In this document: positions 41,969 through 51,389 of the stretch, piece by piece | How the letters are laid out: every line of letters begins with the position of its first letter | Position numbering within the stretch: the stretch's first letter is position 1 | Assembly: GCF_014656055.1 (NCBI RefSeq) | Contig: NZ_BNBR01000004.1 | Coordinates: 186,001-250,000, forward strand | Reading direction: 5' to 3' | Source of the DNA: Streptomyces griseosporeus | Lineage (GTDB): Bacteria; Actinomycetota; Actinomycetes; Streptomycetales; Streptomycetaceae | Length of the DNA: 64,000 nt | The notes under the pieces: model-generated | What the model saw: the letters and a program-made list of their open reading frames with translations, nothing else | Told to the model about the DNA's origin: nothing | Databases searched by the model: none | Position numbers and translations under genes: made by a program

Positions 41969-43548
41969 ATGGACATTCCTCGCATGGGCGTACCCGAGCG
42001 GCTCGCCGGCCGCATGAGCATGGCCGAGCAGCACGAGTACCTGCGCGCCACCTTCTCGCGGCGCACGATGATCAGAGGCGGCGCCGTCACCCTCGGCGCC
42101 GTCGCGGGCGGCGCGTTCGTCACGGGCAGCACCGCCCAGGCCGCCGTACCCGCGCCGAGCGGCGCCCCCGCGGCCGAGACCGTCGACGGCGCCCTCGTCG
42201 CCCCCTTCGGCCGCCACCTCGCCTATGGCAACGACCCGCGCACCGAGATGACCATCTCCTGGCAGGTCCCGGTCGCCGTGAAGAAGCCGTTCGTGCGGAT
42301 CGGCGCGCACCCCTGGGACCTCTCCCGCCGGATCGAGGCCGAGGTCCGCACCCTGCACACCCCGGCCGGCGTCGGCGCGAGCGGCGACCACACCCAGTAC
42401 TACCTCACGCCAAGCTCACCCACCTGCGCCCCGGCCGCACCTACTACTACGGCGTCGGCCACGACGGCTTCGACCCGGCCGACGCCCACCTGCTCGGCAC
42501 CCTCGGCACCTTCACCACCGCGCCCGCCCACAAGGCGCCGTTCACCTTCACCGCCTTCGGCGACCAGGGCGTCAGCTACCACGGCCTCGCCAACGACGCC
42601 CTCATCCTCGGCCAGCGGCCCGCCTTCCACCTGCACGCCGGCGACATCGCCTACGCCGACCCGTCCGGCGGCGGCAAGACCACCGACAGCGGCTTCGACG
42701 CCCGCGTCTGGGACCAGTTCCTGTACCAGACCGAGTCCGTCGCCAAGTCCGTCCCGTGGATGGTCAGCTACGGCAACCACGACATGGAGGCCTGGTACTC
42801 GCCCAACGGCTACGGCGGCCAGGAGGCCCGCTTCACCCTCCCCGACAACGGGCCGGACCGGAGGAACCTGCCGGGCGTCTACTCCTTCACCCACGGCAAC
42901 ACCGCGGTCATCTCCCTCGACCCCAACGACATCTCCTTCGAGATCCCCGCCAACCTCGGCATCTCCGGCGGCACCCAGACCCGGTGGTTCGAGGCGCAGC
43001 TGAAGAAGTACCGGGCGGCGAAGGACATCGACTTCGTCGTCGTCTTCTTCCACCACTGCGCCTACTGCACCTCCACCGCCCACGCCTCCGAGGGCGGCGT
43101 GCGCCAGGAGTGGGTGCCGCTGTTCGAGAAGTACCAGGTCGACCTGGTCATCAACGGCCACAACCACGTCTACGAGCGCACCGACGTCCTCAAGGGCGGC
43201 CGCGTCGCCAAGCAGCTCCCCATCGGCGGCACCGCCTACCCGGAGACCGACGGCGTCGTGTACGTGACCGCGGGCGCCGCCGGCCGGAGCCTGTACGCCT
43301 TCAGCGCCGAGCAGTCCTACGAGGGCCACGAGAAGGACCTCGGCTCCGTCGCCTCCTTCGTCTGCGTCCAGGGCGGCAAGCGGGCCGAGACCGTCGAGTG
43401 GTCCCGGGTCCGCTACCTCGACTACTCCTTCCTGCGCGTGGACGTCACGCCCGCCCCCAAGGGCCGCTACGCCACCCTGAAGGTGCAGGGCATCGCCGAG
43501 ACGGGCGAGCGCGTCGACCACTTCACCGTGGCGCGGCGCGCCAAGTAG
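41969..43548 (+). pseudogene. Tat-exported metallophosphatase (purple-acid-phosphatase-like), frameshifted
   Basis: Two overlapping frames make one protein of about 526 residues. The N-terminal part from ATG 41969 has a twin-arginine signal (SRRTMIRGG... to TAQA) and a fibronectin-like domain up to QYYL. At about 42404-42408 the sequence CTCACGCC is one C short of the expected CTCCACGCC, and the reading continues in the next frame as HAKLTHLRPGRTYYYG. The catalytic half is complete: GDQG, GDIAYAD, GNHD, HH and GHNHVYE, a two-metal phosphoesterase. As given, it would stop at half length. A sequencing error is possible. Confidence 0.82.
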
Positions 43549-43578
43549 GCCGCGTCGTCATCCGCGTCCCCGGGAGGG

Positions 43579-44448
43579 TCACAGCCGCTTCAGCACCGCC
43601 TGCTTGGCCAGCGCGAACTCGTCGTCCGTCAGCACCCCGTCCCGGTGCAGCTCGCCGAGTTCGCGCAGCCGGCGCAGCAGGGCGTCGTGGTCGTCCCCGG
43701 CGACGACGGCCACGGTGTCCCGCGCCGGCGCCGCGGCCGCGGCACGCGCGGACGGATGGGGCAGCCGCGCCTGCACCGCCGCCGCGACCAGCGCCATCAG
43801 CGGGTCCTTCTTGAACCCCCACAGCTCCACCGCGTTCGGGTCGTACTTCGGCGGCGCCTTGGTCGCCGCGCCCCGCACCGCGAACCGCAGACAGCCGTTC
43901 TCCAGCCCGGCCGCGGGCCACCACTCCACGCCCTCGATGTCGGCGACCGCGAGCGTGCGGGCGCCCGCGGCGGCCTTCGCGTCCTCCGTCTTCCAGTTCC
44001 ACTCCAGCCGTACGTGCTCCCCGTCGAAGCCCGCCGTGCCGTCCCCGGCCGACACCGACAGCGGCACCGCCGGCCCCGGCAGCAGGAAGGTGTCCACCGG
44101 CTCCGCCGGCACCTGCTCCAGCAGCAGCGCGTTGCGCACCTCGTCCGCGAAGTACTCGGCGACGCCGTACCGGTCCGGCTCCACGACCAGCTGGTACGGG
44201 TCGTGCGGCTCGGTCAGCCGGCCGCCCGTCGCGTGCAGCAGCGGATCGGCGCCGTCCCGCAGCCGCAGTCTCAGCCGCCCGCTCTTCTTCCCCTGCTCGA
44301 AGGAGATCCCCGCCAACGCCCCCAACGGGACGGTCAGTTCACCCAGGGTCCTGCGGAGAAGGCTGACGTTCTTGTCGCGTCCCGGCGTCAGCCGCAGGGC
44401 GTCGCCGTCGAAGGCCCACGTACCGTCCTTCTGGATGATTTCCGCCAT
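43579..44448 (-). CDS. DUF4429 protein with C-terminal SHOCT domain
   Basis: 289 residues. The first 230 residues contain two similar beta-rich halves (FDGDALRLTP; FDGEHVRLEW), as in DUF4429 proteins. The last 35 residues, LLRRLRELGELHRDGVLTDDEF and on, are a SHOCT oligomerisation motif. Cytosolic, function unknown. The ATG at 44448 is taken from family alignment; the longer frame upstream reads through the hexosaminidase gene and is a shadow. Confidence 0.8.
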   Translation of the reverse strand: MAEIIQKDGTWAFDGDALRLTPGRDKNVSLLRRTLGELTVPLGALAGISFEQGKKSGRLRLRLRDGADPLLHATGGRLTEPHDPYQLVVEPDRYGVAEYFADEVRNALLLEQVPAEPVDTFLLPGPAVPLSVSAGDGTAGFDGEHVRLEWNWKTEDAKAAAGARTLAVADIEGVEWWPAAGLENGCLRFAVRGAATKAPPKYDPNAVELWGFKKDPLMALVAAAVQARLPHPSARAAAAAPARDTVAVVAGDDHDALLRRLRELGELHRDGVLTDDEFALAKQAVLKRL

Positions 44449-44516
44449 GCACGGATTCTTCCACCGGCGCTGCACCCCTCGATCCGGCGGCGGCCCTGCG
44501 CGATAGTGGTCGGGAG

Positions 44517-44532
44517 GGTGGTCTATACCCCT
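44517..44532. promoter_or_regulatory. DasR-like operator (dre) upstream of hexosaminidase
   Basis: GGTGGTCTATACCCCT matches the DasR consensus ACTGGTCTAGACCACT at 12 of 16 positions, with TGGTCTA and ACC intact. It is 31 bases before the hexosaminidase GTG. The hexosaminidase is a known kind of DasR target, which is relieved by glucosamine-6-phosphate. Confidence 0.75.
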
Positions 44533-44562
44533 CAGGTCCGACCCACCCCGAAGGGAGCGCAC

Positions 44563-46182
44563 GTGAGACGGCAACGCCGAACGACTCCCCGCATCCGCAG
44601 GAGCCCCCGTCTGCACCGGCTGCTGGGCACCCTGCTGCTCGTGGCCGCGGCCGGTGTCTTCACCGCCGGGTCCGCCCCGGCCGCGGCGGCGGCCCCCGTC
44701 CCGCTGGACCAGGTGATCCCGGCGCCCGCCCAGGTGACGCCGGGCGGAGCGCCGTACCGCATCACCGCCGGCACCGCGATCCGCGTCGACCCCGACCCGG
44801 AGGCCCGCCGCGTCGCCGAGTACCTCGCCGGCATCCTGCGGCCGTCCACCGGCTACCGGCTGCCGGTCACCGCCCAGGGCAGCTCCGGCATCCGGCTGCG
44901 GCTCGCCGACGGCGGTCACGGCGCCGAGGGCTACCGCCTGGACAGCGACGCGGGCCGCGTCACCCTCACCGCCGCCACGCCCGCCGGCCTCTTCCACGGG
45001 GTGCAGACCCTGCGCCAGCTGCTGCCGGCCGCCGTCGAGAAGGACACCGTCCAGCCCGGCCCCTGGACCGTCGCCGGCGGCACGATCACCGACCACCCGC
45101 GCTACGGCTACCGCGGCGCGATGCTCGACGTCGCCCGCCACTTCCTCACCGTCGACCAGGTCAAGCGGTACATCGACCAGCTCTCCCTCTACAAGATCAA
45201 CACCCTGCATCTGCACCTCAGCGACGACCAGGGCTGGCGCATCGCCGTCGACTCCTGGCCGCGCCTTGCGACCTACGGCGGCTCCACCCAGGTCGGCGGC
45301 GGCCCCGGCGGCTTCTACACCAAGGACGACTACCGCGAGATCGTCCGCCACGCCGCCTCGCGCTTCCTCCAGGTCGTCCCCGAGATCGACATGCCGGGCC
45401 ACACCAACGCGGCCCTGGCCTCCTACGCCGAGCTGAACTGCGACGGCGTGGCGCCTCCGCTCTACACCGGCACCAGCGTCGGCTTCAGCTCGCTGTGCGT
45501 GCCGAAGGACGTCACCTACGACTTCGTGGACGACGTCCTGCGGGAGATCGCCGCGCTCACCCCGGGCCCGTACCTGCACATCGGCGGCGACGAGGCGCAC
45601 TCCACCAGCCACGCGGACTACGTGGCGTTCATGAACCGGGTGCAGCCGCTCGTCGCGAAGTACGGCAAGACCGTCATCGGCTGGCACCAGCTCACCGGCG
45701 CCACCCCCGTCCCGGGCGCGCTCGCCCAGTACTGGGGCCTGGACTCCACCAAGGCCGCGGAGAAGGAGCAGGTCGCGCAGGCCGCGCGGAACGGCACCGG
45801 CCTGATCCTGTCGCCCGCCGACCGGATCTACCTCGACATGAAGTACGACAAGAACACCCGGCTCGGCCTGTCCTGGGCCGGCTACGTCGAGGTCAAGAGG
45901 TCCTACGACTGGGACCCCGGCACCTACCTGCCGGGCGCCCCCGCCTCCGCGGTCCGGGGCGTCGAGGCGCCGATGTGGACCGAGACCCTGCAGAAGTCGG
46001 CCGACCTGGAGTTCATGGCGTTCCCGCGGCTGCCCGGCGCGGCCGAGCTGGGCTGGTCGCCGGCGGCCGGCCACGACTGGGACGGCTACAAGGTGCGGCT
46101 CGCCGCGCAGGCCCCGCGCTGGGAGGCGCTCGGCATCGCCTACTACCGCTCACCGCAGGTGCCCTGGCCCACCGCCGGGTGA
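44563..46182 (+). CDS. Secreted GH20 beta-N-acetylhexosaminidase
   Basis: 539 residues. Signal peptide about 1-43 (Arg-rich, then LLLVAAAGVF, cut near AAA). An N-terminal GH20b domain is followed by the barrel starting YRGAMLDVARHFL. The catalytic Asp-Glu pair is D343-E344 in HIGGDEAHS, for substrate-assisted hydrolysis of chitobiose to GlcNAc. The GTG at 44563 has AAGGGAG upstream. A DasR-like site fits GlcNAc control. Confidence 0.94.
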   Translation: MRRQRRTTPRIRRSPRLHRLLGTLLLVAAAGVFTAGSAPAAAAAPVPLDQVIPAPAQVTPGGAPYRITAGTAIRVDPDPEARRVAEYLAGILRPSTGYRLPVTAQGSSGIRLRLADGGHGAEGYRLDSDAGRVTLTAATPAGLFHGVQTLRQLLPAAVEKDTVQPGPWTVAGGTITDHPRYGYRGAMLDVARHFLTVDQVKRYIDQLSLYKINTLHLHLSDDQGWRIAVDSWPRLATYGGSTQVGGGPGGFYTKDDYREIVRHAASRFLQVVPEIDMPGHTNAALASYAELNCDGVAPPLYTGTSVGFSSLCVPKDVTYDFVDDVLREIAALTPGPYLHIGGDEAHSTSHADYVAFMNRVQPLVAKYGKTVIGWHQLTGATPVPGALAQYWGLDSTKAAEKEQVAQAARNGTGLILSPADRIYLDMKYDKNTRLGLSWAGYVEVKRSYDWDPGTYLPGAPASAVRGVEAPMWTETLQKSADLEFMAFPRLPGAAELGWSPAAGHDWDGYKVRLAAQAPRWEALGIAYYRSPQVPWPTAG

Positions 46183-46193
46183 CCGATACACGG

Positions 46194-46230
46194 ACGGGCG
46201 CCCCGGTGGACCGTACACCGGGGCGCCCGT
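46194..46230. terminator. Terminator between hexosaminidase and desD
   Basis: Perfect 15-base stem ACGGGCGCCCCGGTG (46194-46208) with CACCGGGGCGCCCGT (46216-46230), seven-base loop, 11 bases past both convergent stops. Bidirectional. Confidence 0.88.
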
Positions 46231-46241
46231 CTGCCCGGGGG

Positions 46242-48014
46242 TCACCGTCCCGCGAGGGGGTTCTCCAGGGTTCCCACCAGCTGCAGCGCGCCGGACGGAT
46301 CGGCGAGGTCCACCATCTGCCGGTTGTCGCGCAGCTGGAGCCGGTTCAGGCAGGACAGCGCGAACTCCGGGGCGAACATGTCGTACTGCCGGAACTTCTC
46401 GGCCAGTTCGGGTGCCGCCGCCTGGTACTCGCGGGTCACCTCCGCGACCGTGTCCCAGAAGCCGTCCTCGGTGAGCACGCCCTCGGTGGCGAGCTGGGCC
46501 GCGAGGAAGCGGAAGAAGCAGTCGAAGACGTCCGTGAAGAGGGACAGCAGCTTCATGTCGTCCGGGACCTCGACGCGGATGCGGCGCACCTCCGGCGGCA
46601 GCACCGCGTCCGGGTCCATCACCGCGATCTCCTCGGCGATGTCCTTGTAGACCGCCCGCTGGACGACACCGTCCTTCAGGACCAGGATCACGTTCTCGCC
46701 GTGCGGCATGAACACCAGGTCGTAGGCGTAGAAGCTGTGCAGCAGCGGGGTGTAGTAGGCGCGCAGATAGCGGCGCAGCCACTCCTTCGCCGGCAGCCCC
46801 GACCGCTCGACCAGCGCGGCGGCGAAGCCGTGGCCCTCGTGGTCGACGTGCAGCAGCGAGGCCATCGTGGCGAGCTGCTCGCCGTCCTGGAGGGAGGGCA
46901 CGGGGGACTCCCGCCACAGCGCGGCCAGCATCTTGCGGTACGGCGAGTAGCGGTCGGTGGCCCGCTCGTACTCCAGGTGCCGGTAGCCGACGGCGGCCCG
47001 CTCCCGGATGATCGTCAGGCCCGTCGACTTCAGCACCGGGTCGTTGTCGATCAGCTGGGCGAGCCAGTCGTTGATCGCCGGGGTGGCCTCCATGTAGGCG
47101 GCGGACAGGCCCCGCATGAAGCCCATGTTCAGCACGGACAGGGCCGTCTTGACGTAGTGCTTGTGCGGGCTGGTGGTGTTGAAGAAGGTGCGGATGGACT
47201 GCTGGGCCAGGTACTCGTCGTCGCCCTCGCCGAGGCAGACCAGGTGCCTGCGGGCCAGCTCGGCGGCGAAGGTGACGGTGAGCTTGTTCCACCACTGCCA
47301 GGGGTGGACCGGGATGAGCAGGTAGTCCGCCGGGTCCAGACCCTGCTCGGTCAGCCGCTTCGCGAACCGCTCGACGGTCGCCTCGCCCAGCTCCTGCCGG
47401 ACGAAGGACTCGTACTCGATGCCGGCGCCGGCCGTGAACGCGGCCCGCGAGCGGTGCGCGGCCAGCCACACCAGCCGGACCGGGGACGCGGTCTCGGGGG
47501 CGTACGACAGGTACTCGTGGATGCCGAACCCGAGCCGGCCGTTGTTGGCGACGAAGCAGGGGTGGCCCTCGGTCATCCCGGTCTCGATGTCCTGGAAGCC
47601 CGCGCGGGTCAGCTCGGCCGCCGGTACCTGGGGCTTGGTGAGCTTGTAGCAGGTGCCGGAGAGGGTGGAGGAGATCTCCTCCAGGTAGACCGGCAGGATC
47701 TCGTCGCTCAGTCCGAGCGAGCCCTTCAGCTCGATGAAGAAGTCCAGCGCGGCGAGCGGCAGTTCCGTTCCCTCGCGGTGCCGGGATATGGAGTCGGCGT
47801 CTACCTGCCAGTGGTCGAGGGCCCGGCGGACGGCGCCGAAGCGGTACTCGGTGCGGCCGTCGTCGCTGCGGACGACGTACCGCCGCTCGCCGTCCGGCTC
47901 GGGCGTGACCAGCCGCTCGTGCGCGAACTCGGCGAGCGCCTTGCGGATGAGCCGGCGGTTGGCGCGGTCCCACAGCTCGGGCGTGAGGTGGGCGACGGCG
48001 TCGGCGAGGGTCAT
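46242..48014 (-). CDS. desD: DesD: NIS siderophore synthetase for desferrioxamine
   Basis: 590 residues, IucA/IucC family. Motifs GHPCFVANNGRLGF, IPVHPWQWWNKL, TSPHKHYVKTALSVLN and HGENVILVLKDG are typical. It condenses and cyclises acylated N-hydroxycadaverine units using ATP to make desferrioxamine E/B. It is last in desABCD; the ATG overlaps the desC stop (ATGA). The operon promoter is at desA, under an iron box. Confidence 0.95.
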   Translation of the reverse strand: MTLADAVAHLTPELWDRANRRLIRKALAEFAHERLVTPEPDGERRYVVRSDDGRTEYRFGAVRRALDHWQVDADSISRHREGTELPLAALDFFIELKGSLGLSDEILPVYLEEISSTLSGTCYKLTKPQVPAAELTRAGFQDIETGMTEGHPCFVANNGRLGFGIHEYLSYAPETASPVRLVWLAAHRSRAAFTAGAGIEYESFVRQELGEATVERFAKRLTEQGLDPADYLLIPVHPWQWWNKLTVTFAAELARRHLVCLGEGDDEYLAQQSIRTFFNTTSPHKHYVKTALSVLNMGFMRGLSAAYMEATPAINDWLAQLIDNDPVLKSTGLTIIRERAAVGYRHLEYERATDRYSPYRKMLAALWRESPVPSLQDGEQLATMASLLHVDHEGHGFAAALVERSGLPAKEWLRRYLRAYYTPLLHSFYAYDLVFMPHGENVILVLKDGVVQRAVYKDIAEEIAVMDPDAVLPPEVRRIRVEVPDDMKLLSLFTDVFDCFFRFLAAQLATEGVLTEDGFWDTVAEVTREYQAAAPELAEKFRQYDMFAPEFALSCLNRLQLRDNRQMVDLADPSGALQLVGTLENPLAGR

Positions 48015-48547
48015 GCGGTCACCGCCTTCTCGAACTGCTCCCGGGTGCAGAAGCTGAGCAGGGCCCTCTTCTCCGGCTTCTGGATCTCCCGCTCGGGCAC
48101 GAACCCGACCGCCGCGTTCAGCGCGTGGACGGCGGTGTTGCGCACGTCCGGCTCGACGACGACCCGCTCGACGGCCGGGTCCTCGAAGAGGTGGGCCATG
48201 ACGGCGGTGATGACGGCCCGGGTGAAGCCGTGCTCGGGCGTGTCGGTCGCCGGGGTCAGGAAGTGCATGCCGATGTCCCCGGGCCGCGCCTCGTACAGCC
48301 CGGTCAGCTCGCGGTGGGCGGGGTCGTACTTCTCCATCAGGAAGGCCGGCTCCCCGTCGCGCAGCCCGAGCAGGGCGTCGTGGTGGGGGTCGGCGGCGAT
48401 CTCCATGTAGGCCCGCTCGACGTCCTCCAGCCGGGCGTCCTGCATCATCCAGAACGCGGCCTTCGGGTGGGTGACCCAGGAGTGCAGCAGCTCGGCGTCC
48501 TTCAGGGGGTCCAGGGGGCGGAAGGTGAACGTCATGGCGGTGCTCAT
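48011..48547 (-). CDS. desC: DesC: N-hydroxycadaverine acyltransferase
   Basis: 178 residues, GNAT-type acyltransferase like IucB/RhbD: FTFRPLDPLKDAELLHSWV, then ADPHHDALLGLRDGEPAFLMEKYDP, and VVVEPDVRNTAVHALNAAVGF (acyl-CoA site). It transfers acetyl or succinyl groups to N-hydroxycadaverine. It overlaps desB and desD by four bases each, so all are coupled. Confidence 0.94.
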   Translation of the reverse strand: MSTAMTFTFRPLDPLKDAELLHSWVTHPKAAFWMMQDARLEDVERAYMEIAADPHHDALLGLRDGEPAFLMEKYDPAHRELTGLYEARPGDIGMHFLTPATDTPEHGFTRAVITAVMAHLFEDPAVERVVVEPDVRNTAVHALNAAVGFVPEREIQKPEKRALLSFCTREQFEKAVTA

Positions 48548-49827
48548 ACGGAAAACTCCTGGAACGCGATCGTCTTCTCGACCGGGTAGTACTCGCTGCC
48601 GAGCAGCTCACGGATGATGCAGCTGTTGCGGTACGCGCCCATGCCCAGGTCGGGGCTGGTGATGCTGTGGGTGTGGACGCCGGCGTTCTGCAGGAAGACG
48701 CCGCGGCCGGTGATGTCGATGGCGTAGTTGCGGGCCACGTCGAAGTTGCCGTGGGAGTCGCGGACCAGGCGGTCGTGGACCGGCTTCAGGAATTCCGGTT
48801 CGGCGTAGGCGTAGCCGGTGGCCAGGACCAGGCCCTCGGTGGCGATCTCGTAGTCCTTCTCCTGTTCCTCCTGGCGGAAGGAGAGGGTGTACGTGCCGTG
48901 GTCGTGCCGTGCCGCGCGCAGGCAGGAGTTGGTGAGCAGGCGGGTGGGGACCGGGCCGGTGAGGTTCTTCTGGTAGAGCAGGTCGAAGATCTCGTTGACG
49001 AGGTCGCCGTCGATGCCCTTGAACAGGCCCTTCTGCTGCTGGACGAGGCGGTAGCGGGTCGCCTCGGGCAGGGCGCGGAAGTAGTCGATGTACTCGGGGG
49101 ACGTCATCTCCAGCGTGAGCTTGGTGTACTCGAGGGGGAAGAACCGCGGGGAGCGGGTCACCCAGTTCAGCTGGTAGCCGTGGACGTCGATCTCGGAGAG
49201 CAGGTCGAGGTAGATCTCGGCGGCGGACTGGCCGGAGCCGACAATCGTGATCGACCGCTTGCGCTGGAGGGCGGCCTTGTTCTGCACGTAGCGGCTGTTG
49301 TGGAAGAAGTCGCCGCCCAGGCCGCGGACGGCGTCGGGGTAGTGCGGGGAGGTGCCGGTGCCGAGGACGAGGTGACGGCCGCGGTACGTCTTGCCGGTCG
49401 CGGTCCGCACGACGTAACTCTCGTCGCTCTCGTCGTACGTCACCTCCGTGACCGTCGTGCCGAAGCGGACGCTGCTCAGCTTGTTCGCGGCCCAGCGGCA
49501 GTAGTCGTCGTACTCGACGCGCAGCGGGTAGAAGTTCTCGCGGATGTAGAAGGAGTAGAGCCGGCCCTTCTCCTTGAGGTAGTTGAGGAAGGAGTACGGC
49601 GAGGTCGGGTCGGCGAGGGTGACCAGGTCGGACATGAACGGCGTCTGGAGGTGGGCGCCGTCGAGGAACATGCCGGCGTGCCACTCGAAGTCCGGCTTGG
49701 ACTCCAGGAAGACGGCGTCCAGTTCGGCGATGGGCTCGGTGAGGCAGGCCAGGCCGAGGTTGAAGGGGCCGAGCCCGATGCCCACCAGGTCGTGGGTGCG
49801 TTCTCGGGTGTCAGCAGGCGCGGTCAA
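48544..49827 (-). CDS. desB: DesB: cadaverine N-monooxygenase
   Basis: 427 residues, flavin N-hydroxylase of the lysine/ornithine class. FAD-binding GIGLGPFNLGLACL at the start, NADPH-binding IVGSGQSAAEIYLDLL in the middle, and LATGYAY near the end. It hydroxylates cadaverine made by DesA. The start is TTG at 49827 with GGGAG six bases upstream, overlapping the end of desA by 17 bases. Confidence 0.94.
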   Translation of the reverse strand: MTAPADTRERTHDLVGIGLGPFNLGLACLTEPIAELDAVFLESKPDFEWHAGMFLDGAHLQTPFMSDLVTLADPTSPYSFLNYLKEKGRLYSFYIRENFYPLRVEYDDYCRWAANKLSSVRFGTTVTEVTYDESDESYVVRTATGKTYRGRHLVLGTGTSPHYPDAVRGLGGDFFHNSRYVQNKAALQRKRSITIVGSGQSAAEIYLDLLSEIDVHGYQLNWVTRSPRFFPLEYTKLTLEMTSPEYIDYFRALPEATRYRLVQQQKGLFKGIDGDLVNEIFDLLYQKNLTGPVPTRLLTNSCLRAARHDHGTYTLSFRQEEQEKDYEIATEGLVLATGYAYAEPEFLKPVHDRLVRDSHGNFDVARNYAIDITGRGVFLQNAGVHTHSITSPDLGMGAYRNSCIIRELLGSEYYPVEKTIAFQEFSV

Positions 49828-51253
49828 GGGAGTCTCCCAGGTACTGCTCGGCGTGGCCGGCGATCAGGTCGAGGACGGCGGCGATGTCGGCGGCCGTCGT
49901 CTCGGGGTTGAGCAGGGTGAACTTCAGGTAGTGGCGGCCGGCCACCTTGGTGCCCGCGACGACGGCGTCGCCGGAGGCGAACAGGGCTTTGCGGGCGTAG
50001 AGGTTGGCGCGGTCGATCTCGGCCGGGTCGGTGACGGCGGCCGGGATGTAGCGGAAGACCAGGGTGGAGAGGGACGGCTCGACGACCACGTCGTAGCGGG
50101 GGTCGGCGGCGAGCAGCCGCCAGCCCTGCTCCGCCAGGTCGCACACCTCGTCGAAGAGCTGCCCGATGCCGTCGGCGCCCATCACGCGCAGCGTCATCCA
50201 CAGTTTCAGCGCGTCGAAGCGGCGGGTGGTCTGCAGGGACTTGTCCACCTGGTTGGGGATGCGTTCCTGCACCATGCGGCGCGGGTTGAGGTACTCGGCG
50301 TGGTAGGTGGCGTGCCGCAGGGTGGCCGCGTCGCGGACCAGGACGGCGGAGGAACTCACCGGCTGGAAGAAGGACTTGTGGTAGTCGACGGTGACGGAGT
50401 CGGCGCGCTCGATGCCGGCGAGGAGGTGCCGGCGGGTGGGGGAGACGAGCAGGCCGCAGCCGTAGGCGGCGTCGACGTGCAGCCAGGTGCCGTACTGGGC
50501 GCACAGCTCGGCGATCTCGGGCAGCGGGTCGAGGGAGCCGAAGTCGGTGGTGCCGGCGGTGGCGACGACGGCCATGGGGACGAGGCCGTCCCTGGCGCAG
50601 CGCTCCAGTTCGCGGGCGAGGGCGACGGTCTGCATCCGCTTGTCGTGGTCGACGGGGACGGTGATGACGGCGTCGGGGCCGAGGCCGAGGAGTTTCGCGG
50701 ACTTCTTCACGCTGAAGTGGCTGACCTCGGAGGCGAGGACGCGCAGCCGGCCGAGGTCCTCGGTCTTGGCCTCCTCGCGGGCGAGCAGCAGCGCCTGGAG
50801 GTTGGACTGGCTGCCGCCGGAGGTGAAGACGCCGTCGGCGTTGGCGCCGAGGCCGATGCGCTCGGCGGTCCAGTCGATGAGCCGGCGCTCGATGAGGGTG
50901 CCGCCGGCGGACTGGTCCCAGGTGTCGAGGGAGGAGTTGACCGCGGACAGGACGGCCTCGCCGAGCACCGCCGGGATGACGACCGGGCAGTTGAGGTGGG
51001 CGAGGTAGCGGGGATGGTGGAAGTAGACGGCGTCGCGGAGGTAGACCTCCTCCAGCTCGTCCAGGACCGCCGAGGTGTCGCCCAGCGGGCGGTCCAGGTC
51101 GATCCGCTCGATGCGGGGGGCGAGGGCGTCGACGGTGACGCCGGTGAACGGACGGTCGGTGGTGGCGAGTTTGGCCGCCACCCGCTCTACTCCTTCGGTC
51201 ACGGAGCGGCGGTAGTGCTCCGCCGTGAGGTCATTGAGCAGGTGCGAGCGCAT
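49811..51253 (-). CDS. desA: DesA: lysine decarboxylase (PLP)
   Basis: 480 residues, group II PLP decarboxylase. The PLP Lys is in TVDYHKSFFQP; HVDAAYGCGLL holds the ring-stacking Asp/Ala pair; FTSGGSQSNLQ is also typical. It makes cadaverine from lysine, the first step of desferrioxamine synthesis. The ATG at 51253 has GGAGG eight bases upstream. The iron box lies 61 bases ahead. Confidence 0.95.
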   Translation of the reverse strand: MRSHLLNDLTAEHYRRSVTEGVERVAAKLATTDRPFTGVTVDALAPRIERIDLDRPLGDTSAVLDELEEVYLRDAVYFHHPRYLAHLNCPVVIPAVLGEAVLSAVNSSLDTWDQSAGGTLIERRLIDWTAERIGLGANADGVFTSGGSQSNLQALLLAREEAKTEDLGRLRVLASEVSHFSVKKSAKLLGLGPDAVITVPVDHDKRMQTVALARELERCARDGLVPMAVVATAGTTDFGSLDPLPEIAELCAQYGTWLHVDAAYGCGLLVSPTRRHLLAGIERADSVTVDYHKSFFQPVSSSAVLVRDAATLRHATYHAEYLNPRRMVQERIPNQVDKSLQTTRRFDALKLWMTLRVMGADGIGQLFDEVCDLAEQGWRLLAADPRYDVVVEPSLSTLVFRYIPAAVTDPAEIDRANLYARKALFASGDAVVAGTKVAGRHYLKFTLLNPETTAADIAAVLDLIAGHAEQYLGDSLDRAC

Positions 51254-51313
51254 GTGGGGGTCCTCCGGTGGGGACAGTCCGGGTGGGTGCGGCCGGGTCC
51301 GAACGAGATCAAC

Positions 51314-51332
51314 TTAGGTTAGCCTAACCTAA
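51314..51332. promoter_or_regulatory. Iron box (DmdR1/IdeR-type) upstream of desABCD
   Basis: TTAGGTTAGCCTAACCTAA is an exact 19-base palindrome around a central C and fits the DtxR/DmdR1 iron box. Fe-bound DmdR1 should repress desABCD. It is in the 136-base gap between desF and desA. Confidence 0.95.
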
Positions 51333-51389
51333 ATTAGAAGGTGCTGGGCATGCCTGTGCCGTGACGGGTGTCACGGTCACGGCAGGGGG

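Noticed and set aside
42401..42412. Programmed ribosomal frameshift in the metallophosphatase
   Set aside because: No slippery heptamer and no reason for a secreted phosphatase to use one; one missing base explains it.
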